From positions 868,001-932,000 of the forward strand of contig NZ_LOAJ01000001.1 in assembly GCF_001542905.1 (NCBI RefSeq): DNA of 64,000 bases, read 5' to 3'. The stretch is from Halorubrum aethiopicum. Its GTDB lineage: Archaea > Halobacteriota > Halobacteria > Halobacteriales > Haloferacaceae. Of the stretch, positions 15,989 through 25,884 are shown in pieces. Made by a program: the position numbers and the translations under genes. Below the pieces are notes generated by a model, which was given only the letters and a program-made list of their open reading frames with translations, was not told where the DNA came from and made no database searches. How positions within the stretch are numbered: the first letter of the stretch is position 1; the number at the start of each line of letters is the position of its first letter.

Positions 15989-17179
15989 TCAGGCCGCGTC
16001 ATCGGCGACGGGAGTCGATCCGTCATCGGCGACGGGAGCCGATCCGTCGTTGGCGACAGTAGCCGATCCGTCCTCGGCGACGGGAACCGATCCGTCGGCG
16101 GCCGCGGGGTCGGACACGCCGGGGTCGCGTCCGCCGGCGATCGTGACGTCGCGTTTCGGGTACGGGATCTCGATGTCCGCGTCGGCGAGCGCCTTGTACA
16201 GCGCGCGGTTGATCTCGTGTTGGGCGCGTCGTCGTCGGGTCGGACCCTTGACCCAACAGAGCAGCTCGTACTGGAGCGCCGAGTCGCCGAACGAGCGGAG
16301 CCGCGCCCGCGGGCGCGGCGAGTCGAGGACCAGCGGCTCCGCCAGCGCCACGTCGATCGCGAGCGCCTCGAAGGCGTCGACGTCGGTGCCGTAGGCGACG
16401 CCGATCGGGACCCGGACGCGACGGCGACGCTGCGGCGCGGACTCGTTCGTCACCTTCGCCGCGTTGAGCGCGGCGTTGGGGACGGTCACCATCACCTCGT
16501 CGCGGGTGAGAAGCGTCGTCGAGCGGACGCCGACCTTGATGACGGTGCCCGCGGTGCCGTCGTCGAGTACGATGTAGTCGCCGATCTTGTAGGTGTCGTC
16601 GAAGTAGAGCGCGATGCCGCCGAAGAAGTTCGCGACGGTGTCCTTCGCGGCGAAGCCGACGGCGATGCCGGCGACGCCGGCCGCGCCGAGGAGCGGCGTG
16701 ATCTCGATGCCCCACAGCCACAGCAGCGACCCCACGCTCCCGAGGAGGACGGCGAGACTCCAGACGTTCGAGAAGACGGGCGCGAAGTCGAACCGGCTCC
16801 CCTCCGCGTTGACGGCGGCGACGAGCCGGTTCACGACCGCGTTGGCCGCGTACGCCCAGACGAGGATCACGACCGACAGCGAGGGGCGGCCGAAGAGGTC
16901 GTCGAGCAGCCCCGGGTCCACGACCACCGACGCCCGGACCGCGGGCATCTGCGTGAGCACGTACACGCCCGCCAGCGCGGCGGTGACGACGAGCGGCGCG
17001 CGCAGCGAGTCGATGACGATGTCGTCGTACTCGCCGTCCGTGGTCGCGACGTACCGTCGGGCGACGCGGAGGACGACGAACTCCATGCCCACGGCGGCGA
17101 CGACGGAGATAAGGAGCACCGCGACCGTCGCCTCGACCGCGGTGAGCCCCTCGAACGCCCCGATCAGCGACGGTATCAT
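15989..17179 (-). CDS. MscS-family mechanosensitive channel
   Basis: 396 residues. Four or so N-terminal helices lead to the pore helix and the beta domain of MscS. FGGIALYFDDTYKIGDYI, GTVIKVGVRSTTLLTRDEVMVTVPNAALNAAKVTN and PIGVAYGTD are the hallmark blocks. It should release solutes on osmotic downshock, an obvious need for a halophile. The last 40 residues are four 8-residue repeats of the type DGSxPVAD, probably disordered in the cytoplasm. The stop codon is directly followed by the 80-bp palindromic element. Confidence 0.92.
   Translation of the reverse strand: MIPSLIGAFEGLTAVEATVAVLLISVVAAVGMEFVVLRVARRYVATTDGEYDDIVIDSLRAPLVVTAALAGVYVLTQMPAVRASVVVDPGLLDDLFGRPSLSVVILVWAYAANAVVNRLVAAVNAEGSRFDFAPVFSNVWSLAVLLGSVGSLLWLWGIEITPLLGAAGVAGIAVGFAAKDTVANFFGGIALYFDDTYKIGDYIVLDDGTAGTVIKVGVRSTTLLTRDEVMVTVPNAALNAAKVTNESAPQRRRRVRVPIGVAYGTDVDAFEALAIDVALAEPLVLDSPRPRARLRSFGDSALQYELLCWVKGPTRRRRAQHEINRALYKALADADIEIPYPKRDVTIAGGRDPGVSDPAAADGSVPVAEDGSATVANDGSAPVADDGSTPVADDAA
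16001..16096 (-). repeat. Four 24-bp coding tandem repeats in the MscS tail
   Basis: Units at 16001, 16025, 16049 and 16073 (type atcggcgacgggagccgatccgtc) encode 8-residue repeats DDGSTPVA, DDGSAPVA, NDGSATVA and EDGSVPVA. Substitutions between units show they are not brand new, but they are likely length-variable. Confidence 0.9.
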
Positions 17180-17231
17180 GACTTCGAGAGGTCGTTGCGG
17201 GAAATAACCGTTTCTGCCGGGAGCGACGTCG

Positions 17232-17945
17232 CTATCGACGTCGTCCGTCGTCCGCCCTCCCGGCGGGCGCGAGGAGGTCGACGAGTTCGTGGAGGCTCCC
17301 GACCTCGACGGTCGGCTCCGCGTCGAGGTCGAGCGCGGCGTTGTGCTCGCGCCGGACCAGGACGCTCTCGAGGCCCGCCCGCTCGGCGGCGATCACGTCG
17401 GTCGCGCGGTCGCCGACGTAGACCCCGCCGGACGCGTCGAGCGCGTCGAGCGCCTCGTTCAGGTAGTACGGGTCGGGCTTCCGGCGGTCGAACCCGTCGG
17501 GCCCGAGGTCGCGGCCCCGGACGTACTCGAACTCGGTCAGCCGGAAGTGGTCGACGACGAACTCCACCGTCGGGTGGTAGTTGTTGCTCACCAGCCCCAC
17601 GGTCGCGCGCTCCGCGATCGGCTCGAGCGCGTCGACGTCGGGACACAGCGTCCGGACGCCGGCCGCCAGCCGGGAGACGGTCCGCTTCGCGCTGCGCTCC
17701 TCCCGCGCCGAGAAGAGCGCGTCGGGGTCGACGTCGAGCCGCCCGCAGGCGGCGCGGAACGCGTCGTCGTACTCGTACGTCGCGAGCGCGCCGCGGAGGT
17801 CGTCGTCGATCTCCAGGTCGCGCTCCTCCAGGACGTCGTCGAGGGCGCGGGCGTGGACCGCGGCCTCGGTCCCCCGCCCGTCGAGGATCACGCCGTCCAT
17901 GTCGAAGAGGACGACCCCGTCGCCGGCCGCGTCGACGACCTTCAT
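17232..17945 (-). CDS. HAD-superfamily phosphatase, last gene of the phosphonate operon
   Basis: 237 residues. Motif I is FDMDGVILD with the nucleophile and acid/base aspartates near residues 15-17, motif II is VSNNYHP, and motifs III/IV are KPDPYYLNEALDAL...YVGDRATDVIAAERAG. This is subfamily I with an alpha-helical cap. The ATG overlaps the TGA of the preceding permease gene (ATGA at 17942-17945), so it is translationally coupled to the phn transporter. It may dephosphorylate a product of the imported phosphorus compound; the substrate is not readable. Confidence 0.87.
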   Translation of the reverse strand: MKVVDAAGDGVVLFDMDGVILDGRGTEAAVHARALDDVLEERDLEIDDDLRGALATYEYDDAFRAACGRLDVDPDALFSAREERSAKRTVSRLAAGVRTLCPDVDALEPIAERATVGLVSNNYHPTVEFVVDHFRLTEFEYVRGRDLGPDGFDRRKPDPYYLNEALDALDASGGVYVGDRATDVIAAERAGLESVLVRREHNAALDLDAEPTVEVGSLHELVDLLAPAGRADDGRRR

Positions 17946-18745
17946 CGGGTGAGCCCCCGTGCGTACGCCGAGAGTCCCTCGCTCGCGAGGACGACGCCGA
18001 GGATGACGATCAGGATGGTCGCCACCGACTGCCAGGCGAAGGCGTTGACGGCGCGGAACAGCTGGACGCCGATGCCGCCCGCGCCGACGAACCCGAGGAT
18101 CGTCGAGTCGCGGACGTTGATGTCCCAGCGGTAGACGCTGAGCCCGACGAGCGCCGGCTTGACCTGCGGGAGGATGCCGTAGATCAACACCTGCGTCGAG
18201 GAGGCCCCCGCGGCGCGGACGGCCTCGACCTGTCCGAAGTCGATCTCCTCTATCTCCTCGCCGAGCAGCTTCCCGAGGAAGCCGATCGACCGGAACGCGA
18301 TGGCGACCGCGCCGGCGAGGGGGCCGCTCCCGAACACGACGACGAAGATCAGCGCCCAGATGATCGTGTTCACGGAGCGGCTCACCGTCACGATCAGCTT
18401 CCCGAGCCAGTAGGTCGCGGCGTTCGGCGTGGTGTTCTCGGCCGCCAGCAGCGCGACGGGAACCGCGAGCACGAGCGCGCCGACGGTGCCGAGCGCGGCG
18501 ATGTGGAGCGTCTCGACGAGCGGCCCGACGATCTCCGGGACGTACGCCACGTCCGGCGGGTACATCCGGGTGAGCAGATCGTTGATCTCCCGGGGGACGG
18601 TCTCGACGTTCGTGATCCCGGTGTCGAGGAAGCGCCACGACGCGACGAACACGACGAGCGCGCCGAGCACCCCGAGGAACCGACCGACCTTGCGGCGGCG
18701 GTCGAACCGCTCCCACGTCCGTGCGGCTTCGGTCCTCGACGTCAC
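17942..18745 (-). CDS. phnE: Phosphonate/phosphite ABC transporter permease (PhnE family), second copy
   Basis: 267 residues with about six helices. The permease signature that docks with the ATPase is EAVRAAGASSTQVLIYGILPQVKP. YRWDINVRDSTILGFVGAGGIG is the second PhnE hallmark. The GTG start overlaps the TGA of the first permease in a GTGA (18742-18745), and its own stop overlaps the HAD start. Tandem non-identical PhnE genes suggest a heterodimeric channel. Phosphonate, phosphite or phosphate esters are possible substrates. Confidence 0.9.
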   Translation of the reverse strand: MTSRTEAARTWERFDRRRKVGRFLGVLGALVVFVASWRFLDTGITNVETVPREINDLLTRMYPPDVAYVPEIVGPLVETLHIAALGTVGALVLAVPVALLAAENTTPNAATYWLGKLIVTVSRSVNTIIWALIFVVVFGSGPLAGAVAIAFRSIGFLGKLLGEEIEEIDFGQVEAVRAAGASSTQVLIYGILPQVKPALVGLSVYRWDINVRDSTILGFVGAGGIGVQLFRAVNAFAWQSVATILIVILGVVLASEGLSAYARGLTR

Positions 18746-19542
18746 TGGTACCTCCGTCTGACGACCGCGCTGACCCCCTCCGCGACGAGCACGACCGCGA
18801 TGATCGCGACGAGGATGGCGCTGACGTACTGGTAGGAGTAGCGGTTGAAGGCGGTGAGAAGCACCGATCCGATCCCGCCCGCCCCGACGATCCCGACGAC
18901 GGTCGAGGTCCGGATGTTGATGTCCCAGCGGTAGACGCTGAGCCCCGCGAAGCGGGGCACGATCTGGGGGACGACGCCGTATATCAGGGTCTGGACCGGC
19001 GACGCGCCGGTCGCCCGCACCGCGTCGACGCTCCCCATGTCGATGTCCTCTAAGTCCTCCGCGAGCAGCTTCGCGAAGAAGCCGACCGTCTTGAACGTGA
19101 TCGTGATGATGCCGGCCAGGGGACCGAGCCCGACCGCCTTCACGACGAGGATGGCGACGATGATCGCGTTGAGCGCGCGGGACAGCGAGATGAACCCGCG
19201 GTTGAGGTAGTAGAGCGGCTTCGGCGAGAGGTTCTCCGCGGCCATGAACGCGACGGGGACGCTGATCGCGATCCCCGTGACCGTCGAGATCATCGCCATG
19301 GCGACGCTCTCGACCATCTTGTCGACGATCCGCCGGGCCTGTCGCGGCGTCGCCTCCGGCGGGAAGAAGTCGCCGAGCAGCGTCAGCCCGCGGCCGAACC
19401 CCCGAACGATCCGGGCGGGGTCGGCCCCGATCCCCCACGCGGACCAGAGGAAGAAGGCGGCGATCCCGAGGTAGGCCGCCCACTTGAACTCCCGGCGGCG
19501 GAAGACGGTCGGTCGCCGCCAGGTGCGCCGTTCGGCCGCCAT
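18742..19542 (-). CDS. phnE: Phosphonate/phosphite ABC transporter permease (PhnE family), first copy
   Basis: 266 residues, with a charged N-terminus (MAAERRTWRRPTVFRRREFK) followed by about six membrane helices. The ATPase-docking loop is DAVRATGASPVQTLIYGVVPQ, and YRWDINIRTSTVVGIVGAGGIG matches its partner. The start is one base after the phnC stop, with a GGAGG Shine-Dalgarno inside the end of phnC. It overlaps the downstream permease by four bases. Confidence 0.92.
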   Translation of the reverse strand: MAAERRTWRRPTVFRRREFKWAAYLGIAAFFLWSAWGIGADPARIVRGFGRGLTLLGDFFPPEATPRQARRIVDKMVESVAMAMISTVTGIAISVPVAFMAAENLSPKPLYYLNRGFISLSRALNAIIVAILVVKAVGLGPLAGIITITFKTVGFFAKLLAEDLEDIDMGSVDAVRATGASPVQTLIYGVVPQIVPRFAGLSVYRWDINIRTSTVVGIVGAGGIGSVLLTAFNRYSYQYVSAILVAIIAVVLVAEGVSAVVRRRYQ

Positions 19543-19543
19543 C

Positions 19544-20437
19544 TCAGGAGCCTCCCGAGGCGGGCCGGTCCGCGGTTCGGCCGTCGGCCGAGACCACGCC
19601 GTCGCGGGCGGGGGGGTCGACGGGGTCGCCCTCGGCGGCCGTCCCGTCGCCGTCGCTCGCGCCGAGCGCCGACCGCGACGCGTCCGACTCGGGCGGGTCG
19701 CCGCCGCGGTAGACGCGGTCGAGCGCCGCGTCGCCGAGGTCGGCCGCCGGTCCCTCGAAGACGACCTCGCCGTCGTGGAGCCCGACGATCCGATCGGCGT
19801 GCTCGACCGCGAGGTCCACCTCGTGGATGTTGATCAACACGGGGACCTCGCGCTCGGCCGCGATCTCGGTGAGGAGTCGCATCACCGTGTTCGACGTCTC
19901 GGGGTCGAGACTGGAGGTCGGCTCGTCGACGAGGAGGATCGTGGGCTGTTGGACGACCGCGCGGGCGATGCCGACGCGCTGGCGCTGCCCGCCCGACAGC
20001 TCGTCGACGCGCTTGTTCTCCATGCCGTCGAGCCCGACGCGGTCGAGTATCTCGTAGGCGCGCTCGACGTCCTCGGGCGGGAACGACCGCCGGAACGCCC
20101 GCCACGCGGAGACGTACCCCAGCCGCCCGGTGAGCACGTTCTCCATCACCGTGAGCCGCTCGACGAGGTTGTACTCCTGGAAGATCATCCCGATGTCGCG
20201 GCGGGCCTCGCGGAGCCCGTCGTCGTCGAGCGCGGTCAACTCGGTGCCGTCGATCTCGACCGTCCCCCCGGTGGGCTCCGTGAGCCGGTTGACACACCGG
20301 ATGAAGGTGCTTTTCCCGGCCCCGCTCGGACCGATCATCGCGGTCGTCTCGCTGCCGTCGATCGAGAGGTCGACCCCCTTCAGCGCCTCGTCCCCCGTCG
20401 GATACGTCTTCCGGAGGTCGGTTACGTCGAGCGTCAT
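19544..20437 (-). CDS. phnC: Phosphonate/phosphite ABC transporter ATPase
   Basis: 297 residues. Walker [11 protein letters not shown]-loop [12 protein letters not shown], signature LSGGQRQRV, Walker [13 protein letters not shown] and the switch histidine in INIHEVDLA are all intact. The [18 protein letters not shown] block is typical of PhnC. The last 55 residues, after LDRVYRGGD, are a disordered acidic tail not present in bacterial PhnC. It lies 4 bp after phnD and 1 bp before phnE. Confidence 0.93.
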   Translation of the reverse strand: MTLDVTDLRKTYPTGDEALKGVDLSIDGSETTAMIGPSGAGKSTFIRCVNRLTEPTGGTVEIDGTELTALDDDGLREARRDIGMIFQEYNLVERLTVMENVLTGRLGYVSAWRAFRRSFPPEDVERAYEILDRVGLDGMENKRVDELSGGQRQRVGIARAVVQQPTILLVDEPTSSLDPETSNTVMRLLTEIAAEREVPVLINIHEVDLAVEHADRIVGLHDGEVVFEGPAADLGDAALDRVYRGGDPPESDASRSALGASDGDGTAAEGDPVDPPARDGVVSADGRTADRPASGGS

Positions 20438-20441
20438 CGGA

Positions 20442-21683
20442 TCACTCGCTCAGCGAGCCCTGCGTGTACTCGACGCCGTTGTACCGCTGGATGACCATGA
20501 TGTTGTACCAGTGGCGGCGGTACTCGATGGGGACGTACTCCTCGTAGCCGGTCCGCTCGGCGTACGCCGTGCCGGCGAAGTCGGAGTCGAGCCAGGCGGC
20601 CCGGATCCCCTCCTGGATGTCGGGGTGGAGGTTGTAGCGGTACGCGACGGGGCCGTTCGGGAACGGGTCGGACGCCCAGACGACCTTGAAGTCGTCGAAG
20701 CTCAGGTTGCTGTCGGCCTCCACGGTGTCGAGGAAGCAGGTCGAACAGATCGGCCCGGCGTCGTAGTCGCCGGCCGCGATGCCGCGGGTGGTCTGGGAGT
20801 GGCCGCCGGAGAAGTTGACCTCGTAGTCCTCGCCGGCGGTCACGTCGAAGTACTGGTCGAACAGCGCCGAGGGGGCCTGGTGGCCGGAGTTCGACGCCGG
20901 CTCCGCGTGGGCCATCCGGACGTCGTCGTCCGCGAAGTCCTCGACCGCCTGGACCTCCTCGGCGTCGGCGCGGGTCGTCGCGAACAGCCGATACCCGAAC
21001 GCGCCGTCGGGCGCGATCCCGGCGGCGAACGGCACCGCGCCGGCGAGGTTGACCGCGAACGCGGTGGTCCCCGTCGAGAAGTTCGCGATGTGGGCGCGCT
21101 CCGAGCGCATCGCCTCGACGGAGGCGGCGTAGTTGTTCACGCGGTTGTACTCGACCGGGATGCCGGTCTCCTCCTCGATCCGCTCGAAGACGGCCTGGAA
21201 GTCCTCCTCGTAGCGACCCTGAACGTCCTCGCTCGGGCTCTCGGTGAAGACGAGCGTGTCCGGCTCGAGCCACTCGCTCTCGTCCTCCGGCGTCTCCTGA
21301 ACGGGCTCGCCGTGGGGAATTTCCTCGACCTCGCGGTTCCCCATCCGTTCGAGGTCCGCCTGGGTCCCGCGCTCGTACCCCGCGTCGACGAGCGGCGTCG
21401 AGAGGTAGTTGTTCTCCTCCCAGTTCGGGCTCTCGGGGTCGAACGCGCTCGACTCCGCGAGCATCGGATCCCCGGACTCTCCGTCACCGCCGGAGCCGCC
21501 ACCCCCTCCGTCGCCGCCCGAGCCGCCGGAGCCGTCCGAGCCGGAGCCGTCGGAGCCGCCGGAGCCGGTCGAGCCCGACCCGCCGGAACACCCGGCCAGT
21601 CCCGCGATCGCGGCCGCGCCGCCGAGGCTGATGAACCGCCGTCTCGAACTCGGTCCCGTTCGTCCGCAGGTGTCTTCCACCAT
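20442..21683 (-). CDS. phnD: Phosphonate/phosphite-binding lipoprotein (PhnD family)
   Basis: 413 residues. A twin-arginine signal ([20 protein letters not shown]) ends in a lipobox-like LAGC, so it should be exported folded and lipid-anchored outside. A Gly/Ser/Asp-rich linker of about 35 residues follows, as is common in haloarchaeal lipoproteins. The binding domain has [58 protein letters not shown], typical of PhnD. The ATG at 21683 is chosen because the signal peptide follows directly. It is the first gene of the phnD-phnC-phnE-phnE-HAD operon. Confidence 0.92.
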   Translation of the reverse strand: MVEDTCGRTGPSSRRRFISLGGAAAIAGLAGCSGGSGSTGSGGSDGSGSDGSGGSGGDGGGGGSGGDGESGDPMLAESSAFDPESPNWEENNYLSTPLVDAGYERGTQADLERMGNREVEEIPHGEPVQETPEDESEWLEPDTLVFTESPSEDVQGRYEEDFQAVFERIEEETGIPVEYNRVNNYAASVEAMRSERAHIANFSTGTTAFAVNLAGAVPFAAGIAPDGAFGYRLFATTRADAEEVQAVEDFADDDVRMAHAEPASNSGHQAPSALFDQYFDVTAGEDYEVNFSGGHSQTTRGIAAGDYDAGPICSTCFLDTVEADSNLSFDDFKVVWASDPFPNGPVAYRYNLHPDIQEGIRAAWLDSDFAGTAYAERTGYEEYVPIEYRRHWYNIMVIQRYNGVEYTQGSLSE

Positions 21684-21899
21684 TACGGCCGATTCTCCCC
21701 TCGTTCGGCCTAAGAAGGCTGCTATGACCCGTACGTTCCGGATTCGAGCGCTCACGAACGCTCCGGAGACCGCCGACGGGCCCGGACGCGATTCGAGCCC
21801 TCCCGTGAGAAACGTACTCGTGGGGAGCGCCGCGTCGATCCCGTCCCGTCCGCCCGATCACGGCAAGGTTGATGCCGCCGCGGCCGGAACTCCGCGTGG

Positions 21900-22778
21900 A
21901 TGCGCCTTCCCACCGCAACCGACCTCAGGCGACCCGCCCACACCGGCGAGAACCGCTGTTGGCCGTGTACGACGGTCAACGTGGCCGTCGTCGCGATCGC
22001 CGCCGCGGCGGTCACGGCCGTCGGCTCGCCGGCGCTCGGCGGGGCCGTCGCCCTCGCCGGGCTCGCGCTCGTCTGGCTCCGGGGATACGTCGTTCCGGGG
22101 ACGCCGCGGTTCGCGCCGCGACTGGTCGCCCCGATCCCCGGCAGCGAGGCGGTGTTCCACGGGGTCGGCGCGGGCGGTGGAGCGGAGACGGCCGGCGGAC
22201 CGGACGCGACCGACGGGGCGGGAGCGCCCCCCGACGGCGGGACCGGCTCGCTCCGCCGGACGGCCGTCGACCCCGCCGTCCTCCTCGACCGCCTCGTCTC
22301 GGCGGACGTGCTCGCGGTCGACGGCGACACGGTGGCTCCCACCGCGGCCTACGACGAGCGCTGGGGCGCGGAGATCGACCGGCTTCGCGACCGCGACACC
22401 GAGGCGCTCGCCGAGATAGCGCGGGAGATCTCGCCCGCGACCGCCTCGCGCGTGGTCCGGGCTGACCGCGAGTGGATCGCGCTCGCGGCGGAGGACGCGA
22501 CCGTCATGGAGGAGACGTGGGTCGACCGGCCGACCGCGATCGCCGAGATCGCCGGCTACCGCGCGGCCGAGCCGTTCCTCGACGACGACTCGGTCCGCCT
22601 CGCGGCCGCGCGGACGAACCGGATGTTCCTCGACCGCTGTCCGGACTGCGAGACGGAACTCGAGCAGGGCGTCGACATGCCCTGCTGTGGCGGCTACAGC
22701 GGGCCGGGCGAGGAGCCGGCCGAGACGCTCGTCTGTCCCGCCTGCGAGGTGCGGCTGTACACGTTCGATCCCGCGTAA
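21900..22778 (+). CDS. Membrane-associated zinc-ribbon protein, haloarchaeal family
   Basis: 292 residues. The N-terminus (RRPAHTGENRCWPCTTVNV) has a CWPC pair before two hydrophobic helices (about residues 27-62). A Gly/Ala-rich linker follows, then a helical domain. The C-terminus ends in two further cysteine pairs (CPDCETELE and CPACEVRLYTF) with an intervening MPCCGGY, a probable zinc ribbon or Fe-S site. I recognise the pattern as haloarchaeal but know no function. The ATG at 21900 is the first of the frame. Confidence 0.7.
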   Translation: MRLPTATDLRRPAHTGENRCWPCTTVNVAVVAIAAAAVTAVGSPALGGAVALAGLALVWLRGYVVPGTPRFAPRLVAPIPGSEAVFHGVGAGGGAETAGGPDATDGAGAPPDGGTGSLRRTAVDPAVLLDRLVSADVLAVDGDTVAPTAAYDERWGAEIDRLRDRDTEALAEIAREISPATASRVVRADREWIALAAEDATVMEETWVDRPTAIAEIAGYRAAEPFLDDDSVRLAAARTNRMFLDRCPDCETELEQGVDMPCCGGYSGPGEEPAETLVCPACEVRLYTFDPA

Positions 22779-22862
22779 TCCGTCCGACCCGGCGTAGTTC
22801 GTCCGAGCCCGCGTGGGCCGTCCGGCGCGACCGCGTCTCCGCCCCCGAACGCTCCGCCCGCC

Positions 22863-24140
22863 CTACTCGAACCGCTTGCGAACGCTCTCGGCGTGCGCCT
22901 CCAACCCCTCCGCCTCCGCCAGCGTCGTCACGACGTCGGCGATGTCCGAGAGCGACTCGCGGTCGAGCCGCTGGACGGTCGACGACCGCAGGAACGTGTC
23001 CACGGAGAGCCCGCCGTACCGCTTCGCGCCGCCGTTCGTCGGCAGCACGTGGTTCGGCCCGGCCGCGTAGTCGCCGGCGGCGACCGGCGAGTGGGGACCG
23101 AGGAAGACGGAGCCCGCGTTCGAGATCCGGTCGAGCAGCGCCTCGTCGTCGTCGGCCATGATCGAGAGGTGCTCGGCCGCGTACTCCTCCGCGAACAGCA
23201 CCGCCTCCGACATCGACCGCGCGTGGAGCACGCCGGAGGCGTCGCCGTCGAGCGCGGCTCGAATCGTCTCCGCCCGCTCGCGTTCGTCGACGCCCGCCTC
23301 CACCGCCTCGGCGACCGCAGCCGCGAGGTCGGCGTCGTCGGTCACGGCGACGACGGAGGCGTCCGGGTCGTGTTCGGCCTGCGCGAGCAGTTCGGCGGCG
23401 ACGTACTCGGGATCGGCCGTGCCGTCCGCGAGCACCAGCACCTCGCTCGGCCCCGCGAGGAAGTCGATCTCGACGTCGCCCTGGACGATCGACTTGGCGG
23501 CGGTCACCCACTTGTTTCCGGGGCCGACCACCTTCTCGACGGTCGTCACCGTCTCCGTCCCGTACGCGAGCGCCGCGATCGCCTGCGCGCCGCCGGCCTG
23601 GTACACCGCGTCCGCGCCCGCCTCGTGGATCGCCGCGAGCGTGACGGGGTTCGGGTCGTCCGCGGGCGGGGTCGCGACGGAGACGTGGTCGACGCCCGCC
23701 ACGACCGCCGGGACCACGCCCATCAGCGCGCTGGAGGGGTACGCCGCCGCGCCGCCGGGGACGTAGACGCCCGCGCGGTCGATCGGTCGGAAGCGCCGAC
23801 CCAGCTCGCGCCCCTCGAACGACTCGCGCCAGTCCTCGGGCCGTTGGCGCTCGTGGAACGCCCGGACGTTGTCGGCGGCCTCGCGGACCGCGTCGAGGAC
23901 CGGGTCGTCCGCGTCCTCGAGTTCGGCGTGTGCGCGCGCGGCCTCGTCGGTGATGTCGAGGTTGCCGACGGCCACCCCGTCGAACTCCTCGGCGAACTCG
24001 CGGACCGCCACGTCCCCCTCCTCGCGCACCCGGTCGACGATCTCCTCTACGTCCCCGCGGACCGCGTCGATCCCCGCGTCGCGCTCGAAGAACGCGCGCC
24101 GCTCCGCGGGCGAGAGGTCGGCGACGGCTCGTACATTCAT
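22863..24140 (-). CDS. hisD: Histidinol dehydrogenase
   Basis: 425 residues, the normal family length. It performs the last two steps of histidine synthesis (histidinol to histidine, two NAD+ reduced). Diagnostic stretches are [43 protein letters not shown] with zinc-site neighbours, [15 protein letters not shown], and [25 protein letters not shown] near the end. No other his gene is adjacent, as is common in haloarchaea, where the pathway is scattered. Confidence 0.97.
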   Translation of the reverse strand: MNVRAVADLSPAERRAFFERDAGIDAVRGDVEEIVDRVREEGDVAVREFAEEFDGVAVGNLDITDEAARAHAELEDADDPVLDAVREAADNVRAFHERQRPEDWRESFEGRELGRRFRPIDRAGVYVPGGAAAYPSSALMGVVPAVVAGVDHVSVATPPADDPNPVTLAAIHEAGADAVYQAGGAQAIAALAYGTETVTTVEKVVGPGNKWVTAAKSIVQGDVEIDFLAGPSEVLVLADGTADPEYVAAELLAQAEHDPDASVVAVTDDADLAAAVAEAVEAGVDERERAETIRAALDGDASGVLHARSMSEAVLFAEEYAAEHLSIMADDDEALLDRISNAGSVFLGPHSPVAAGDYAAGPNHVLPTNGGAKRYGGLSVDTFLRSSTVQRLDRESLSDIADVVTTLAEAEGLEAHAESVRKRFE

Positions 24141-24207
24141 ACCCTCGCTCGGGGGCGACGGGAAAAGGGCGTTCCGGCTCGCGTCGGTCGGGGGGCCGTC
24201 GCGCTCC

Positions 24208-24438
24208 CTACTCGGTGAGCGGGAGAAGGATCCCGAACACGAACGGCGAGAGGAGCGCGATCGCGGTTCCGAGGAACTCGAGATCGAGCAGGAGGGTCTC
24301 CTCCCAGCCGGGAACCTGCGCTCCCGTCGTGTGGATGGTCAGCTCGCCGAGCGCCCCGATCAGGAACAGAGAGACCCCGAACAGGAAGCTCCGTTTGGTG
24401 ATCGTCGGATAGTCGAGGTCGCCGTAACGGCCCGTCAT
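24208..24438 (-). CDS. Small two-helix membrane protein
   Basis: 76 residues: a short polar start (MTGRYGDLDYPTITKRSF), one helix (FGVSLFLIGALGELTIH), a loop (GAQVPGWEETLL) and a second helix (TAIALLSPFVFGILLP). The conserved-looking LDYPTITK start suggests a haloarchaeal family, but I cannot name it. The ATG at 24438 lies about 28 nt after a TTCTTATG box, so a leaderless mRNA is likely. It follows hisD in the opposite transcriptional order and is an independent unit. Confidence 0.6.
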   Translation of the reverse strand: MTGRYGDLDYPTITKRSFLFGVSLFLIGALGELTIHTTGAQVPGWEETLLLDLEFLGTAIALLSPFVFGILLPLTE

Positions 24439-24514
24439 GGTTCCCCGTCGTCGCGAGGATCGCATAAGAATTTCTCTCAACGGGCGCTCACCGGAATGGG
24501 TCGCCGTCGCGTCC

Positions 24515-24724
24515 TCACTCCAGCGGCCGGATCCCGGTCGCGTCCAGGGTGGCGACGACGACGAGCCCCGCGAGGATCGCGCCGGCCGCGAAAAGCAGCG
24601 GCGCGGAGAGCGCGACGGCGACCCCGTAGGGCGCGAGGAGCCGGATCGTCCCGCGGACGACGAAGGCGGCGATCCCGAGCTCGAACGCGACGAGCGCGAG
24701 CCGCACGAACCCCGCCCGGTTCAT
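24515..24724 (-). CDS. Small membrane protein downstream of phytoene synthase
   Basis: 69 residues with two to three hydrophobic segments (VRLALVAFELGIAAFVV, VAVALSAPLLFAAGAILAGLVVVATL). Its ATG is 4 bp after the crtB stop, so the two are co-transcribed. A role near carotenoid synthesis in the membrane is possible from position only. I do not recognise the family. Confidence 0.6.
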   Translation of the reverse strand: MNRAGFVRLALVAFELGIAAFVVRGTIRLLAPYGVAVALSAPLLFAAGAILAGLVVVATLDATGIRPLE

Positions 24725-24728
24725 CGGG

Positions 24729-25694
24729 TCAGTCGGTCCGGAGGGCGGTGTGGTCGTGGCGACCGTGCCCGTGGCGGCCGTGGTCGCGGTCGAACCCGTG
24801 GCTCATCTCGTAGAACACCGCCTCCGGGTCGGAGTTCCACTGCCACTTCCAGCGGGTCCGGACGAGAAGCGAGAGCTTCCGGGTGAAGGAGAGCTCCGGC
24901 GTCGTCGAGACGGTGTCGTACCCGAGCTTCCTGATCAGCCGGTGGTGGTCGGCGTACAGCACCGCCGCCAGCAACACCGCGAGCTGACAGTCCTCCGGGA
25001 GGTACTTGATCCCGGCCACGCCCTCCTCGTAGAGCCGCTCGGTCCGGACGAGCTCCTCGCGGATCGCGGCGGCCACGTCGTCGTCGAACTCCAGGTTCAA
25101 GATTCGCTCCTCGCTCACGCTGTGTCGACGCAGGGTCTCGAGCGGGAGGTAGATCCGGTCGCGCTCGACGACGTCCTCGCGGACGTCCCGCAGGAAGTTC
25201 GTCATCTGGAACGCCTCGCCGAGCCGGGTCGCGTGCGGCAGCGCCGCCTCCTCGGCCGCCGGATCGAGGTCCATGATCGCCGTCATCATCCGCCCGACCG
25301 CGGACGCGGAGCCGTCCATGTACGCCTCGAGGTCGGCGTACGTCTCGTAGCGGTCGGTGTCGATGTCGCTCTCCATCGCGTCGATGAAGGCGTTCACGTC
25401 CGCGTCCGCAATGTCCCGCTCCTCGCGGACCGACGAGAACGCCGACAACACCGGGTCGTCGGTCGGCTCCTCGCCGAGGGCGGCCCGGCGGAGCCGCTCG
25501 AGTTCGGCGCGCTGTTCGGCCGGCGGCGCGGTCTCCTCGGCGTCGACGATCTCGTCGGCGACGCGGAAGAACCCGTACAACACGTACGTGGGGTGGCGGA
25601 TCTCCTCGGGCAGCAGGCGGGTGGCGACGTGGAACGTCTTCCCGGTGCGGCGCTGGATCCGCTTGCCACGGGCAACCTGGCGTTTCTCTACCAT
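24729..25694 (-). CDS. crtB: Phytoene synthase
   Basis: 321 residues of the squalene/phytoene synthase family. It condenses two geranylgeranyl diphosphates to phytoene, the first committed step to bacterioruberin and retinal. The two aspartate-rich metal motifs are present (RVADEIVDAEE near residue 45 and NFLRDVREDVVERDRIYLP near residue 165), as is YCYxxAG-like helix packing in GSASAVGRMM. The last 20 residues are unusually His-rich (HGFDRDHGRHGHGRHDH), possibly metal-binding. The frame is open to 25799 but the family starts at the ATG 25694. The zinc-finger gene just upstream is also next to crtB in Haloferax as I recall it. Confidence 0.95.
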   Translation of the reverse strand: MVEKRQVARGKRIQRRTGKTFHVATRLLPEEIRHPTYVLYGFFRVADEIVDAEETAPPAEQRAELERLRRAALGEEPTDDPVLSAFSSVREERDIADADVNAFIDAMESDIDTDRYETYADLEAYMDGSASAVGRMMTAIMDLDPAAEEAALPHATRLGEAFQMTNFLRDVREDVVERDRIYLPLETLRRHSVSEERILNLEFDDDVAAAIREELVRTERLYEEGVAGIKYLPEDCQLAVLLAAVLYADHHRLIRKLGYDTVSTTPELSFTRKLSLLVRTRWKWQWNSDPEAVFYEMSHGFDRDHGRHGHGRHDHTALRTD

Positions 25695-25884
25695 GGTGAC
25701 CCCTGAGACGCCGCGAGGAGGGTCGGGAGCGGGTCGCCCATCATGTACAACGGGTCGGCCCGCAGAACCATAACAGTTCCCACGAATATCGACCCTCACG
25801 ACCGGTTATTTTCTCCCGCGAATCCACGATTATTTCACGTCCGCTCCCGGCCCGTTCGTCGGGCCGCGGACCGCCGCCGAACCC

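Noticed and set aside
16001..16096. CRISPR-like array
   Set aside because: Contiguous 24-bp coding tandem repeats with no spacers.
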